Below, one piece after another: positions 23,261 through 32,704 of a DNA stretch of 58,504 nt. Source of the stretch: Verrucomicrobiota bacterium (lineage in GTDB: Bacteria; Verrucomicrobiota; Verrucomicrobiia; Verrucomicrobiales; DEV007); assembly GCA_003402735.1 (NCBI GenBank), contig QQNE01000012.1:1-58504 (forward strand), written 5' to 3'. The stretch's first letter is position 1. Every line of letters starts with the position of its first letter. Both the position numbers and the translations under genes were made by a program. The notes under the pieces are model-generated. The model was not told the origin of the DNA and did not search any database. It worked only from the letters and a program-made list of their open reading frames with translations.

Positions 23261-25159
23261 TCAGCGCGGGGGCTGCTCTTCCCGCCAACGGAGGGAGGTG
23301 GCCCGCACCCGTTCGGTGAAATCCTTGGATCTCGCGAGAGCGGAATTCAACGGATCGGTTCCGGCCGCCTGAAGAATCAATTGACCGGCCACCTCGGCAA
23401 ACTTTTCTCCCTCGGGACTCGCGAGCAAGCGGCAGGCCGCCTCGAACCGTTCGTTGACGCCACGCACGGCCCGGCTCAATCCGGTATCCGCCGGGCCGGG
23501 ATCCACAATCAACCAGAGAGCGAAGACAAATTGATGTCGGGCGGGGTAACCGCGCGAACTGCGTGCATCCGCCTGATCCACCCAGTTGAGCTGATGCTTC
23601 TGAGCCCAGGTCCGCCCGGCCACACTGAGCCAGCCCATGGCGCGGTAAACGCTCGGAGCATGGGACATGGAGAAAATCTTCTCGGGCACATCGCCGAGGA
23701 GACTGCCGGAGTCGGCATGCACCCGATGAGGCACGCCCAGGCATGCGGAGGCGAACGCCTCCATGAGATTGCGCAAGGTGACAAACCGCTGGGTGGCGTA
23801 AGCCTCCCGAGGCACCCATTCCCGACGACGGCGCTGCAGCCAAATGCGGTCGGGGCGATGCCACGCGATGGCGTCGAATCCCTGTTGCAAGGACCGCACC
23901 TCACGGCGCCGCGCCAGCATGTCATAGGCGTTGACCATCGACTGGGTGTTGGCACCGAGAATCACCCCGTTCTTGATCTCATCATCCTCGGTGATCACGA
24001 TCTTCACCGAGACCATGGCGGAATCGATCAAATGCCGATGCCGAAACAGCACAAAAGCCGTCTGGGCTCCGTTCACGATTTGGAACTGATACAACGCGAG
24101 GCTTCCGTCAGGCTGCACCTCGGCGCGCCGGGCGGTGAGGGTCAATCCGTTGTGCCGCAGCAAAATCTGATCCGCCTCCCCCTTCTCCAAGGACTCGAGC
24201 AGCCCGATCGCTCCGGGATTGATCTTGGCCACGTTCTCTCCGGTGTCCCCGAGAAACGAACGGACATTGTCGATGAAAATCCGCTCGTCGGGACGCCCAT
24301 CCCTTTGCGGCATGAGTTCCACGATCGCGCTGGCTGGGGCATAGCCGAGATACCCCCGGGCCACCCCTCCCGGCAAGGCCATGAGAGTGGCTCCGCGCAG
24401 CACGCCATCGACGGATTTGTTCGCCCACTCAATGGCCTCGATCAACTCGTCTGCCCCCCACATCCGGAAGTTGACGTCTTCGGGGCTGAATTCACCCCGC
24501 AGCCGGTTCTCAGCGGTTTCCCGCGCCACCTCGGGGGCCAGATCCTTGCGCCAGACCCCCGCATACGCGAAGATCATCTCGATCTCGGGGCGGAAGGGAA
24601 TGCCGGCATCGGCGTAAACTTGGCGGATGCGATCGTAGACCAGCCTCCAGCGCAGCACCCCCGGGTTCGGGCGCAATTCCTGAAACCGATTGGTGTCCAG
24701 GGTGAGAAACCGGTGGGCCGAAGCGCCGAAGTGATCGAGTTCCCGGATCGGCGTAAAATGCTCGCGCTTGACCTGCATCAGGAGGATGCGCGGCCGAGGC
24801 ACCTGATCCAGGAGCAACCGCCCCTCGCCGTCGAACAGCGTGCGGGATTCCAACATTTCCTCCACCGTGGCAGCGGCCGAATCGGGATCTCCGAGGGCTT
24901 GCTCCCCCACCGCCACCACCACCCCGTCCAGGCCGAGCTCACCCTTGCCCTCGGTAATGGCATCCTGGTAGTGAAGGACGGGCAAATCGAGGTGATGCAC
25001 CGCGAGGTAAACGCAAAACCTGGAAAACTCCAAAGGATCTTCGGGGTCAGGATCCGGCCCCTGGATCGAGGTCTCCTGCGCCCGGGCGGATGCGGCATTG
25101 AAAACCTCGATCTGATCCCTGGTGAAGCGGCACAGGGCAACCCATAGTCTGCTATCCAT
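23261..25159 (-). CDS. AIPR-family (abortive phage infection) protein with nuclease-like N-terminus
   Basis: 632 residues. The central AIPR domain is recognised from VRSFLGDTGENVAKINPGAI, LLRHNGLTLTA and FQIVNGAQTAF, the conserved core of abortive-infection proteins found in lactococcal and many restriction-linked systems. The N-terminal 140 residues contain Asp78 in LGLDGVVVAV and Gln129-x-Lys131 in LMQVKRE, a spacing compatible with a PD-(D/E)xK nuclease. It probably degrades nucleic acid on phage infection; no partner methylase or second subunit is adjacent. It reads leftward after glgB with a 139-base gap and ends beside the IS66 remnant. It is intact, and its base composition resembles the chromosome. 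Confidence 0.8.
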   Translation of the reverse strand: MDSRLWVALCRFTRDQIEVFNAASARAQETSIQGPDPDPEDPLEFSRFCVYLAVHHLDLPVLHYQDAITEGKGELGLDGVVVAVGEQALGDPDSAAATVEEMLESRTLFDGEGRLLLDQVPRPRILLMQVKREHFTPIRELDHFGASAHRFLTLDTNRFQELRPNPGVLRWRLVYDRIRQVYADAGIPFRPEIEMIFAYAGVWRKDLAPEVARETAENRLRGEFSPEDVNFRMWGADELIEAIEWANKSVDGVLRGATLMALPGGVARGYLGYAPASAIVELMPQRDGRPDERIFIDNVRSFLGDTGENVAKINPGAIGLLESLEKGEADQILLRHNGLTLTARRAEVQPDGSLALYQFQIVNGAQTAFVLFRHRHLIDSAMVSVKIVITEDDEIKNGVILGANTQSMVNAYDMLARRREVRSLQQGFDAIAWHRPDRIWLQRRRREWVPREAYATQRFVTLRNLMEAFASACLGVPHRVHADSGSLLGDVPEKIFSMSHAPSVYRAMGWLSVAGRTWAQKHQLNWVDQADARSSRGYPARHQFVFALWLIVDPGPADTGLSRAVRGVNERFEAACRLLASPEGEKFAEVAGQLILQAAGTDPLNSALARSKDFTERVRATSLRWREEQPPR

Positions 25160-25298
25160 TTCCGATTCTGTCCCCGTTCATCGCGCGCCACCCAGTCCCA
25201 TCAAAACCTCATCTCCGGCCAAGGCGCGTCCCTGACAACCCTTCCAAAATTTAGGGCTGACGACAAGCAGATTGTGGAAGAGTGATCCCCTTCAAATC

Positions 25299-27524
25299 CT
25301 ACCCCATGCAACGAAACAGAACCGTGGCCAACGGAGGCAAGCAGACCTGCACCGACCAGGGACGACCGTGAAACTCCACCGCTGCGGCTTGGACACCTCC
25401 CTGGTTGCCCAGATTGCTCCCGGCATACAGCTCGGCGTCGGTGTTGAGAATCTCCTGCCAATATCCTCCCTCGGGAACGCCCAGCCGATGCCGCTCCCGG
25501 GGGACCGGCGTGGCATTGACCGCGATCAGAATCATCGCGCCGTCCTCGCCCTTGCGCAAAAACGAGAAGACGCTGTTGCTGGAATCGTTGGCATCGATCC
25601 ACTCAAACCCCTCACTGGAGTGATCCAATTCGTGAAGCGCCCCCTGTTCCCGATACAACCGATTCAGGTCGGCCAGAAGCCGCCACACCCCGCGGTGCTC
25701 CGGATACTGCGCAAGATACCATGGCAGGCTCTCGTCCGCCTTCCATTCCACAAACGGTGCCAGTTCGGTCCCCTGAAACAGCAGCTTTTTGCCAGGGTGT
25801 GCATACATCCAAGCGAGAAACATCCGCAGATTGGCGAACTTTTGCCAATTGTCCCCGGGCATCTTGTCCAACAACGACTTCTTCCCGTGCACCACCTCGT
25901 CGTGGCTGAGCACGAGGACAAAGTTTTCGTCATAGGCATACAACATGGAGAAGGTCGCGTTGTCGTGGTGATGCCTCCGATGAATCGGATTTTTGCTCAT
26001 GTATTCGAGCGAATCATTCATCCAACCCATGTTCCATTTGAAGCCGAAACCCAGCCCGCCTGTATCAACCGGTCGGCTGACCCCGCCAAAAGCGGTCGAC
26101 TCCTCCGCATACATCACGATCCCTGGCACCTCTCCGTAACAGATGGAGTTCAACTCTCGCAGAAAGTCGATCGCCTCCAGATTTTCGCGCCCGCCGAAAC
26201 GGTTGGGAATCCACTCGCCGGATTTCCGGGAATAGTCCCGATAGAGCATGGAGGCCACGGCATCGACGCGCAGCCCGTCGATGTGATACTCCTTGAGCCA
26301 GAACAAGGCACTGGCTACGAGGAAGTTGCGCACTTCATTGCGGCCAAAGTTGAAAATGAGGGTGCCCCAGTCACGGTGCTCACCCTCACGCGGATCCATG
26401 TGCTCATAGAGCGGAGTGCCATCAAAACGCGCCAAGCCGTGGGCATCCTTGGGAAAGTGCGCCGGCACCCAGTCCAGGATCACACCAATCCCATTCTGGT
26501 GACATCGGTCCACGAAGTAACGGAAATCGTCCGGAGGCCCGAACCGGCTGGTCGGCGCGAAGTATCCGGTGACCTGATACCCCCAGGAACCGTCGAACGG
26601 ATACTCGGTCACCGGAAGCAATTCGATGTGCGTGAACCCCAGATCCTTCACGTGAGCCACCAACCGATCCGCCAACTCACGGTAGCTCAAGGGGCGGTCC
26701 CCATCCTCGGGAATTCGCGCCCAGGACTCCACATGCACCTCGTAAATGCTGATCGGCGACCGATAGGGATCCGACTTCGCCCTCGCCTCCATCCACTGTT
26801 GGTCCTGCCACTGATACCCGTGCCAATCCCAGACCAGCGACGCCGTTTCCGAACGGCACTGACTGAAGAAGGCGAGCGGGTCGCTCTTCACGCTCAACCT
26901 GCCATCCGCACCAAACACCTCGAACTTGTAGTGCGATTTCAAGGGCACATCCGGAACGAACAGCTCCCAAATCCCGGCCTCGACCCGTTTGCGCATCGGA
27001 TTGATCCGCCCGTCCCAGTCATTGAAATCCCCCACCACACTCACTCTCCGGGCATTGGGGGCCCAGACCGCAAACATGACCCCCTTGATTCCGCCAAATT
27101 CGCGGGGATGCGCTCCAAGCACTTCGTAAAGCCGCCGGTGAGTGCCCTCCGCCAGAAAATAGACATCCTGCTCACCCAGCAAAGGACCGAACGAGTAGGG
27201 ATCCGCGGACAGACACCCATGGTGCGAGGGCGAGAACTCCCATTCGAGGCGGTAGATGGGTCGATTCGTTGATCCCGGAAGTTTCGCCTGAAAGAAACCG
27301 TCCGGATGAATCCGGTCCGCCTCGATTCGCTCTCCGCCGATCACTTCCACCCACATTCGCTGCGCGTGAGGGCGAAACGACCTGACCAGCCACCCCGCTT
27401 CACCGCCCTCTTCCACCTCGTGCAATCCGAGAAAGGCAAAGGGATCCGGATGAGACGCGCTCAGGATCTTTTGAATCTGGTCCATCGCCAGCGTTTGTCC
27501 GAGAGCAGGTTGGGTCACACTCAT
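25299..27524 (-). CDS. glgB: 1,4-alpha-glucan (glycogen) branching enzyme
   Basis: 741 residues; transfers maltooligosaccharides to make alpha-1,6 branches in glycogen. An N-terminal CBM48-like beta-sandwich is followed by a GH13 barrel with the four conserved regions: DWVPAHFPKD, the nucleophile Asp in DGLRVDAVAS, acid Glu in YAEEST, and LVLSHDEVVHG. HIELLPVTEYPFDGSWGYQ is a typical GlgB stretch. The start ATG at 27524 gives an N-terminus followed directly by SHPDPFAFLG, a conserved motif. No other glycogen genes are near. It follows the prenyltransferase-repeat gene by 59 bases and may be its co-transcript. Confidence 0.95.
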   Translation of the reverse strand: MSVTQPALGQTLAMDQIQKILSASHPDPFAFLGLHEVEEGGEAGWLVRSFRPHAQRMWVEVIGGERIEADRIHPDGFFQAKLPGSTNRPIYRLEWEFSPSHHGCLSADPYSFGPLLGEQDVYFLAEGTHRRLYEVLGAHPREFGGIKGVMFAVWAPNARRVSVVGDFNDWDGRINPMRKRVEAGIWELFVPDVPLKSHYKFEVFGADGRLSVKSDPLAFFSQCRSETASLVWDWHGYQWQDQQWMEARAKSDPYRSPISIYEVHVESWARIPEDGDRPLSYRELADRLVAHVKDLGFTHIELLPVTEYPFDGSWGYQVTGYFAPTSRFGPPDDFRYFVDRCHQNGIGVILDWVPAHFPKDAHGLARFDGTPLYEHMDPREGEHRDWGTLIFNFGRNEVRNFLVASALFWLKEYHIDGLRVDAVASMLYRDYSRKSGEWIPNRFGGRENLEAIDFLRELNSICYGEVPGIVMYAEESTAFGGVSRPVDTGGLGFGFKWNMGWMNDSLEYMSKNPIHRRHHHDNATFSMLYAYDENFVLVLSHDEVVHGKKSLLDKMPGDNWQKFANLRMFLAWMYAHPGKKLLFQGTELAPFVEWKADESLPWYLAQYPEHRGVWRLLADLNRLYREQGALHELDHSSEGFEWIDANDSSNSVFSFLRKGEDGAMILIAVNATPVPRERHRLGVPEGGYWQEILNTDAELYAGSNLGNQGGVQAAAVEFHGRPWSVQVCLPPLATVLFRCMG

Positions 27525-27583
27525 GTTGATCCCTGACTAGAACCAGAATCCGCCACACTGCAACGACCGAGTTCCCTCGGTGA

Positions 27584-28654
27584 TCAAGGTTCTTCATCCA
27601 CCGTCTCGTCCCGCTGATAGATCGGGAGTTGCCGATAGGGCACTGCCAGGGACAGAATCACCATCGCGGTCCCATAAGTCATCCCGCCGTCGCGCCCCTG
27701 CCAAGACCCATCCGCCTTCTGCCGAGGGAGGTAATGCCCATACATCCACTCCGCATATTTCCGCCAGTATTTCCCTCCCAACTGAAACATGCCCTGAGCG
27801 TTGTAATAATTCCCATACAACTCGTGCGAGCTTTGGGGCAGCTTCGCGTGCGTGTTCAAAATGAACTCCCCGGCTTTGTAGGTTGATTCGTGCCCATGAT
27901 AGCCGCAGAGCTCCAAGCAGAGCAACCCACAACCGGTCAAGGTCTCCGCGTGCGACTCCGTATTGGTATAACCAAAACGCCCCATTCGCGCATCGTGCTT
28001 GCCAAACACATACTTCACCGCTTTGGCGATCGCTTCGTCAGGAACCGGCGCCCCGTTCAGCTTGGCGGAACGCAAGGCCATCAGCGCCCATCCGCTGCAG
28101 CTCAGATCGCTGTCGTTGGACTCCGGTTTGTAGCGCCATCCCCCCGCATTGTTCGCGTCCTTGGGCACGGCTTGGGCCCGCAGCAGCAGCTCCGTGGCCC
28201 GGGCCAGGGCATCTTCAATCCGATCCTGCCGCGCCGGATCCACCATGCCGGAACATTCCGATAAAAAGAGCGTCCCGATGTTGTGTGAATACATCGGCCC
28301 GTGTCCGGAATCGTTCCGATCCAGCAACCCGTTCTTCTGCTGCGAACTCAAGACATAATCCACGCTCCGGTTGAGGGTTTCCCCAAACACGCCGCTCCCT
28401 GGCAGGTGTCCCTTGGAGAGAAACGCCATTCCTACCAAACCCGCAATGCCACTGGACTTGCCATACTGATCGTTGAAATGGCCCTCGGGCTGCTGGCGGC
28501 TGGCTAGAAACTCCAGACCGCGCTCCACCGCCTTGTCGACCTCGGATCGATACTGCGCAAAGACCTCGTCCTTGACCTGCGCCACCGACAAACCTCCAAA
28601 CCCTTGAAAGGCCAACACCGCCAAGCTGAAATAGTTCAAGGTCAGTCGGTTCAT
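27584..28654 (-). CDS. Prenyltransferase/squalene-cyclase-repeat protein, exported
   Basis: 356 residues with a signal peptide (cleavage near SVA-QV). The body is made of alpha-alpha repeats with the QxxxGxW-like pattern: FLASRQQPEGHFNDQYGKSS, VLSSQQKNGLL, GGWRYKPESNDSD and QKADGSWQGRDGG. The fold is that of terpene cyclases, but the catalytic DxDD of squalene-hopene cyclase is absent and the protein is exported, so it is unlikely to make terpenes. Homologues in planctomycetes and verrucomicrobia sit beside VWA and coiled-coil membrane proteins, as here. Its start overlaps the stop of the upstream gene (ATGA), so the two are coupled. Confidence 0.85.
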   Translation of the reverse strand: MNRLTLNYFSLAVLAFQGFGGLSVAQVKDEVFAQYRSEVDKAVERGLEFLASRQQPEGHFNDQYGKSSGIAGLVGMAFLSKGHLPGSGVFGETLNRSVDYVLSSQQKNGLLDRNDSGHGPMYSHNIGTLFLSECSGMVDPARQDRIEDALARATELLLRAQAVPKDANNAGGWRYKPESNDSDLSCSGWALMALRSAKLNGAPVPDEAIAKAVKYVFGKHDARMGRFGYTNTESHAETLTGCGLLCLELCGYHGHESTYKAGEFILNTHAKLPQSSHELYGNYYNAQGMFQLGGKYWRKYAEWMYGHYLPRQKADGSWQGRDGGMTYGTAMVILSLAVPYRQLPIYQRDETVDEEP

Positions 28655-31600
28655 TTCTTTGCCTCGGTGGCCATGATGCGAAAGTAGTCACTCACCAGAT
28701 CCCGGTATTCCTTGGGCGCGCCGGAACCGGCCTGATTGGTCGTTTCCGAACCGAGCGCCCCCTTGATTCGGGCCCAGTCCGCCACGCTGATCCCCAACTT
28801 CGCCAGTTCCGGCGGCACCCCGTCCCCGGCCACATTTTCCCCCGGGCGCATTTCCGCCCCACGGCTGGCGGGAGTGTTGGCGGCCTTGTCATTCGGCTGG
28901 CCGTCGTCTGGCCCCTGCCGACTCGCGGAAGCGGCATCGCTCATGCCTCCCAAACTCTGCGCCGCTTGACGCGCCATCTGAGAGAGGGACTGCGCCGCCT
29001 GCCTGGCTTCGGCGGCTGCCTGGGCCGAATCCGACGCTCGGGCCGCCTGAGAGGCCTGCTCAAAACTTTGCGCCAAATTCTTCGACGCCACTGGCACCGC
29101 CGGCTTCGCCGCGGCATTCGGCTTGGAAGGAGGAGGGTTCTTCGCCGCTTGCGCCATCGCCTGCCCGCTCTGGGCGAGACGTTCTGAAGCCATCGTCAAC
29201 GCTTCCTGCGCTCTTTGCTGCGCCTGCCTTGCCTGTTCCACCCGCTGCTGCTCCGCGGGACTGGCCGGGGCGGAGGGAAGTCGGCCCGACTGCGCTTCGG
29301 CCATCGCGTCGGCCTGCGCCATGCCGGGATTCGACGCCCGGGCGGCTGCCGCCTGCGCCTGATCTTCCATTGCCTGTGCCTGCTCCAGAAACTGCTCTGC
29401 CGCCTTGGCCTGGGACAAGGCCTGTTGAAATTGGCGGGACGCCTGATCCGCAAAACTCTGCGCCTGCTGTTGGCGGGTCAATGAGGCGCTCCGCTTCATC
29501 GACTCAGCCTGGGCCACCAGTTGCATGGCGTCATCGGTGATCGCCTCCTGGAGCGCCGCAAGGGCCTCCTTCGTCTGCCCGCGGTTCAAGGCATCCAGGG
29601 CACCGGCAACTTTCTCCTGCCGTTCCGACAAATCCGAAAGCTTGGCGCTCATCACCGGATCCACTGGGGCCCGCGTTTCGGGTGCCGCCGCGGGCGCGGG
29701 TGCCCCGGCAGGTTTCATCGCCTGAATCATCTGCACTGCCTGACGCCCCGCCTCCGCCACGGACTCCGCACTCGCTTTCCCCGGATCTGCGAGCGGACGG
29801 GCCGCCTGTTCCGTCGCTTGACGAATCTTGTCCAGCGACATCGTCCCCGGAGGAGCCGCCATCGCTTCCTGGGCGACCGCCTCGGCCGCCTTTTTCAAGG
29901 CGTCGCGCATCTCGGGTGTGGTCTCGGCCTGCAGAGAGAGCCCCTTTTCCAACGCAGCTTGCGCCTCTTGCCGCATCGTCTCCGCGGCGGAAGCTCGGGC
30001 CGCGGCCTCGGAAGCCTCCCGCAACTCCCGCAAAGCCTTGGATGCGGCCTCATTGGCCGGGGACAGACTCGCTCTCTGCATCTGTTTGGCGGCCTCGGAA
30101 CCGTTCTTGGAGGCATCGGCCAACAGTTGATCAAACTTTGCGGCGGCTTTGGACTGATCCGCGGTCATCTCCTTGCGCAACGCGGCAGATTCCGCTGCGA
30201 TGGCTTCCTGAGCCGATTGCAACTGCTTCATCACCTCGCTCTTCAAAGCAGGGGCCCCCTTGGGGTCGCTCATCCGGGCTGTGGCCTCCTTGACCTGCTC
30301 CTGCTCCTTGGCCAGTTGCTGCGATTTCTCAGCCAACGCCGCCGCCTCTTTCTGCTGTTCTTTGAGGACTTCCGCCAGGGCTTCGGGCGAATCCTTCAGC
30401 ATTTCCGCCAGTTTGGCCTCGACCTGCTGTTGCTGACGCTGCCACTCACGCATCGCCCGCTCGGCCTGCTGTTCCGCCTGGGCCTCCGCCTGAGGGTTTT
30501 CCGCAGCCATCGCCGCCCGGGCCGCGTTCTCCTCGATCTGCTCAGCCGCGGACTGGGCCAGCGCCTCCTGACGCTTCGCCAGATCGCCGAGCTCAACCAT
30601 CTGTCCGGCCACTTTGGCCACCTTGCTCAAGTCACTTGCGACCTGATCCACGGCCTTGAGGGCCTCGTCGATCTTCTTGGAAATCTCGGTGGAACTGGCC
30701 AACCTCTCCTCCCTGGAATCCGAAAGCGGAATCATTTCCGCCTTTTCCAGGGCCGGTTTCAGCTGTTCCTCGGCAATCTCCGCCATCTCGCGAGCGGCCT
30801 CCTCGAACAGGGTCGGTTCCATCTTCGCCGCCACGGTCTCCAACCGCTCCTCGGCGGCCGCCATCTCCTTGCGAGTTTGGTCGAGCCGTTCGAGGGCCCG
30901 GGGAGTCAGCGCCTGGGGCTGTTGCATCTCCCGGCGCAGCTGCTCGTTCAAAGCCTTGGCCTCCCGAAGATCCCGACGCACCTCGTTCAGCTCGCGCTGC
31001 ATCTCCTGCTGCTGGCTCTGCACCACCTGCTCCACCATGACCTTGGCCCCGTTGTCCAAACGGATCACCAACGGCTCGCTCTCCCCGATCTGCGGCCCTT
31101 GCAGGTGCTCCGGCAAATTGTCCGCCACCCGGACACGCACCCTGAGCACTTGGCCACTGACCACGCCGAGCGGGGCCAACTCCAACGTGGTGCCTCCTTC
31201 CCAGCCTTCACCGGCCCGAATCGGAAGTTCCTGCGGCAAAATCACGGGGTCTGGCTTGCCGTCGATCGCCACGACGAGCTCGGATCGGCTGAACCCGTAA
31301 TCCTCCGAAACCGCATACCGCAGCGGAATCATCTCGTCCGGGCGCACTTTCAACTCCTGGCCTTCCGGCGACAGGATCCGCACCCCGGGATTCTGATCCG
31401 GACGGGCCCGGATGCTTCCCCGGGTCGGGTCATTGCCGAAGCCCTCCGCATCTTTCAACTCAATCCGCCAGTCCGCCTGAAGCCCCTTGGAGACCCCGAC
31501 AACCCAGGAACAGCCCCCCTGCCGCACCGGATCCTCCAGGGGTAGCAGTTTCTCGCCCAACATCAACTTCGCCTCTCCGGCATCGCGGTTCAGCTTGGCT

Positions 31601-32622
31601 TGAAAGGTCACGTTTGCGTGCTCGGGAACCACGATCTCTTCCCCCTTCCACTCCAGTGCCGATGCCGCCAGCCCCGTGTAAACAGGGGGCTCAATCCGCA
31701 ACGAGAGGGCTTCGACACGAGGCGGTTCCACCGCGGTCACCTGATAAAAACGGCTCAGCGCGTTCCCGGCGTGTACCCGATAGCTGAAGTCTCCCGTGAC
31801 GTTCGGAAAGGTCATGGCAAACTCCCGCCGCTCCCCCTCTCCGGGCCGGAAGGTCATCCGTTCAACCCCTTCCACCTTGGACCCGGCATCCAACCGACGC
31901 ACCGTGGCCCGGTTCAAGCGCGGATGTTTCACGCTGGCCTTGACCTGCAAATCCGCGCCTTTGGCGACCCGAATGTCTCCGGGTTCCACCACCAACGTGT
32001 CCGCATAGGCGTTCCCCACCTCCAAAAACGGGGCCACCGCACGGATGACCAACCGCCGCGCCGGGCTGGGCCAGAGGGTAAAGACCAGGGCCAGGATGCC
32101 CACCATGCTCAGGGAGACCACCGCGCTCTTTCGCATCGCGGCGGTGTCCACCTCACGGGAGGGGGAGACCCGGGACGCTTCCCGTTCCGCCGCTTTGACC
32201 ACCTCCCCGATCAGTTCCCGGGAGCCTCGGATCTCGTCCGGATCATCGCTGGTCAACAACTCGATCGCGCTCGACAATGTCTCCTGAAGCTCGGGATGCC
32301 TTCGCTCCACAAACCGGGCGATGCTTGCCAGCGTGATGCGTTGCGTGGCCGGTCGAAACACCCACCACCACCCGGCCGCCGCCGTGATCGTCAGACCGAC
32401 CAAGCTCAACGCCCATCGCATGACAGGCGAAAAAATCGTGACCGCCGCGTCCACCGCCATAATGGAAAGCAAACAAGCCATCCCGGTCGCGGCGACCGCG
32501 AGCACCCCCTTGCAAATCGCCACCCGCCGCACTTGGCGGATCAGACCCCGCATCTTCTCGAGCATCGGCTTCGGCAAACGCCGCAACTCTTCCCCGTCCC
32601 ATGCCTGGCTTGCCGTTGTCAT
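28651..32622 (-). CDS. Large membrane protein with long coiled coil (DUF4175-like)
   Basis: 1323 residues from ATG 32622, chosen because AAGGAGG (32635-32629) is six bases upstream; the open frame extends further but without similarity. Transmembrane helices lie at about 35-56, 66-88 and 166-184. A region of about 350 residues with beta-sandwich character follows (DTLVVEPGDIRVAKGADLQV, ALSLRIEPPVYTG). The last ~750 residues are an Ala/Gln/Glu-rich coiled coil (EEAAREMAEIAEEQLKPALE) with no Cys. The protein should span the cytoplasmic membrane and project a long rod. It is divergent from the VWA protein gene, 82 bases apart, and overlaps the next gene by four bases. Precise function is unknown. 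Confidence 0.8.
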   Translation of the reverse strand: MTTASQAWDGEELRRLPKPMLEKMRGLIRQVRRVAICKGVLAVAATGMACLLSIMAVDAAVTIFSPVMRWALSLVGLTITAAAGWWWVFRPATQRITLASIARFVERRHPELQETLSSAIELLTSDDPDEIRGSRELIGEVVKAAEREASRVSPSREVDTAAMRKSAVVSLSMVGILALVFTLWPSPARRLVIRAVAPFLEVGNAYADTLVVEPGDIRVAKGADLQVKASVKHPRLNRATVRRLDAGSKVEGVERMTFRPGEGERREFAMTFPNVTGDFSYRVHAGNALSRFYQVTAVEPPRVEALSLRIEPPVYTGLAASALEWKGEEIVVPEHANVTFQAKLNRDAGEAKLMLGEKLLPLEDPVRQGGCSWVVGVSKGLQADWRIELKDAEGFGNDPTRGSIRARPDQNPGVRILSPEGQELKVRPDEMIPLRYAVSEDYGFSRSELVVAIDGKPDPVILPQELPIRAGEGWEGGTTLELAPLGVVSGQVLRVRVRVADNLPEHLQGPQIGESEPLVIRLDNGAKVMVEQVVQSQQQEMQRELNEVRRDLREAKALNEQLRREMQQPQALTPRALERLDQTRKEMAAAEERLETVAAKMEPTLFEEAAREMAEIAEEQLKPALEKAEMIPLSDSREERLASSTEISKKIDEALKAVDQVASDLSKVAKVAGQMVELGDLAKRQEALAQSAAEQIEENAARAAMAAENPQAEAQAEQQAERAMREWQRQQQQVEAKLAEMLKDSPEALAEVLKEQQKEAAALAEKSQQLAKEQEQVKEATARMSDPKGAPALKSEVMKQLQSAQEAIAAESAALRKEMTADQSKAAAKFDQLLADASKNGSEAAKQMQRASLSPANEAASKALRELREASEAAARASAAETMRQEAQAALEKGLSLQAETTPEMRDALKKAAEAVAQEAMAAPPGTMSLDKIRQATEQAARPLADPGKASAESVAEAGRQAVQMIQAMKPAGAPAPAAAPETRAPVDPVMSAKLSDLSERQEKVAGALDALNRGQTKEALAALQEAITDDAMQLVAQAESMKRSASLTRQQQAQSFADQASRQFQQALSQAKAAEQFLEQAQAMEDQAQAAAARASNPGMAQADAMAEAQSGRLPSAPASPAEQQRVEQARQAQQRAQEALTMASERLAQSGQAMAQAAKNPPPSKPNAAAKPAVPVASKNLAQSFEQASQAARASDSAQAAAEARQAAQSLSQMARQAAQSLGGMSDAASASRQGPDDGQPNDKAANTPASRGAEMRPGENVAGDGVPPELAKLGISVADWARIKGALGSETTNQAGSGAPKEYRDLVSDYFRIMATEAKK

Positions 32623-32704
32623 ATGCCCCCTCCTTCGACAACCGGAATTCTGGAATGTTGCAAAGTGAACATTTTCTGTCCGCAGAGGACCAAAACGCAG
32701 CCAG

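Noticed and set aside
25160-25298. A tRNA or small RNA between AIPR and glgB
   Set aside because: No cloverleaf, no strong hairpin with a T-tract and no conserved boxes could be seen.
29521-31545. Long + strand frames opposite the coiled-coil protein
   Set aside because: They mirror the Ala/Gln/Glu codon bias of the coiled coil and show Leu/Arg/His-rich low-complexity sequence without domains.
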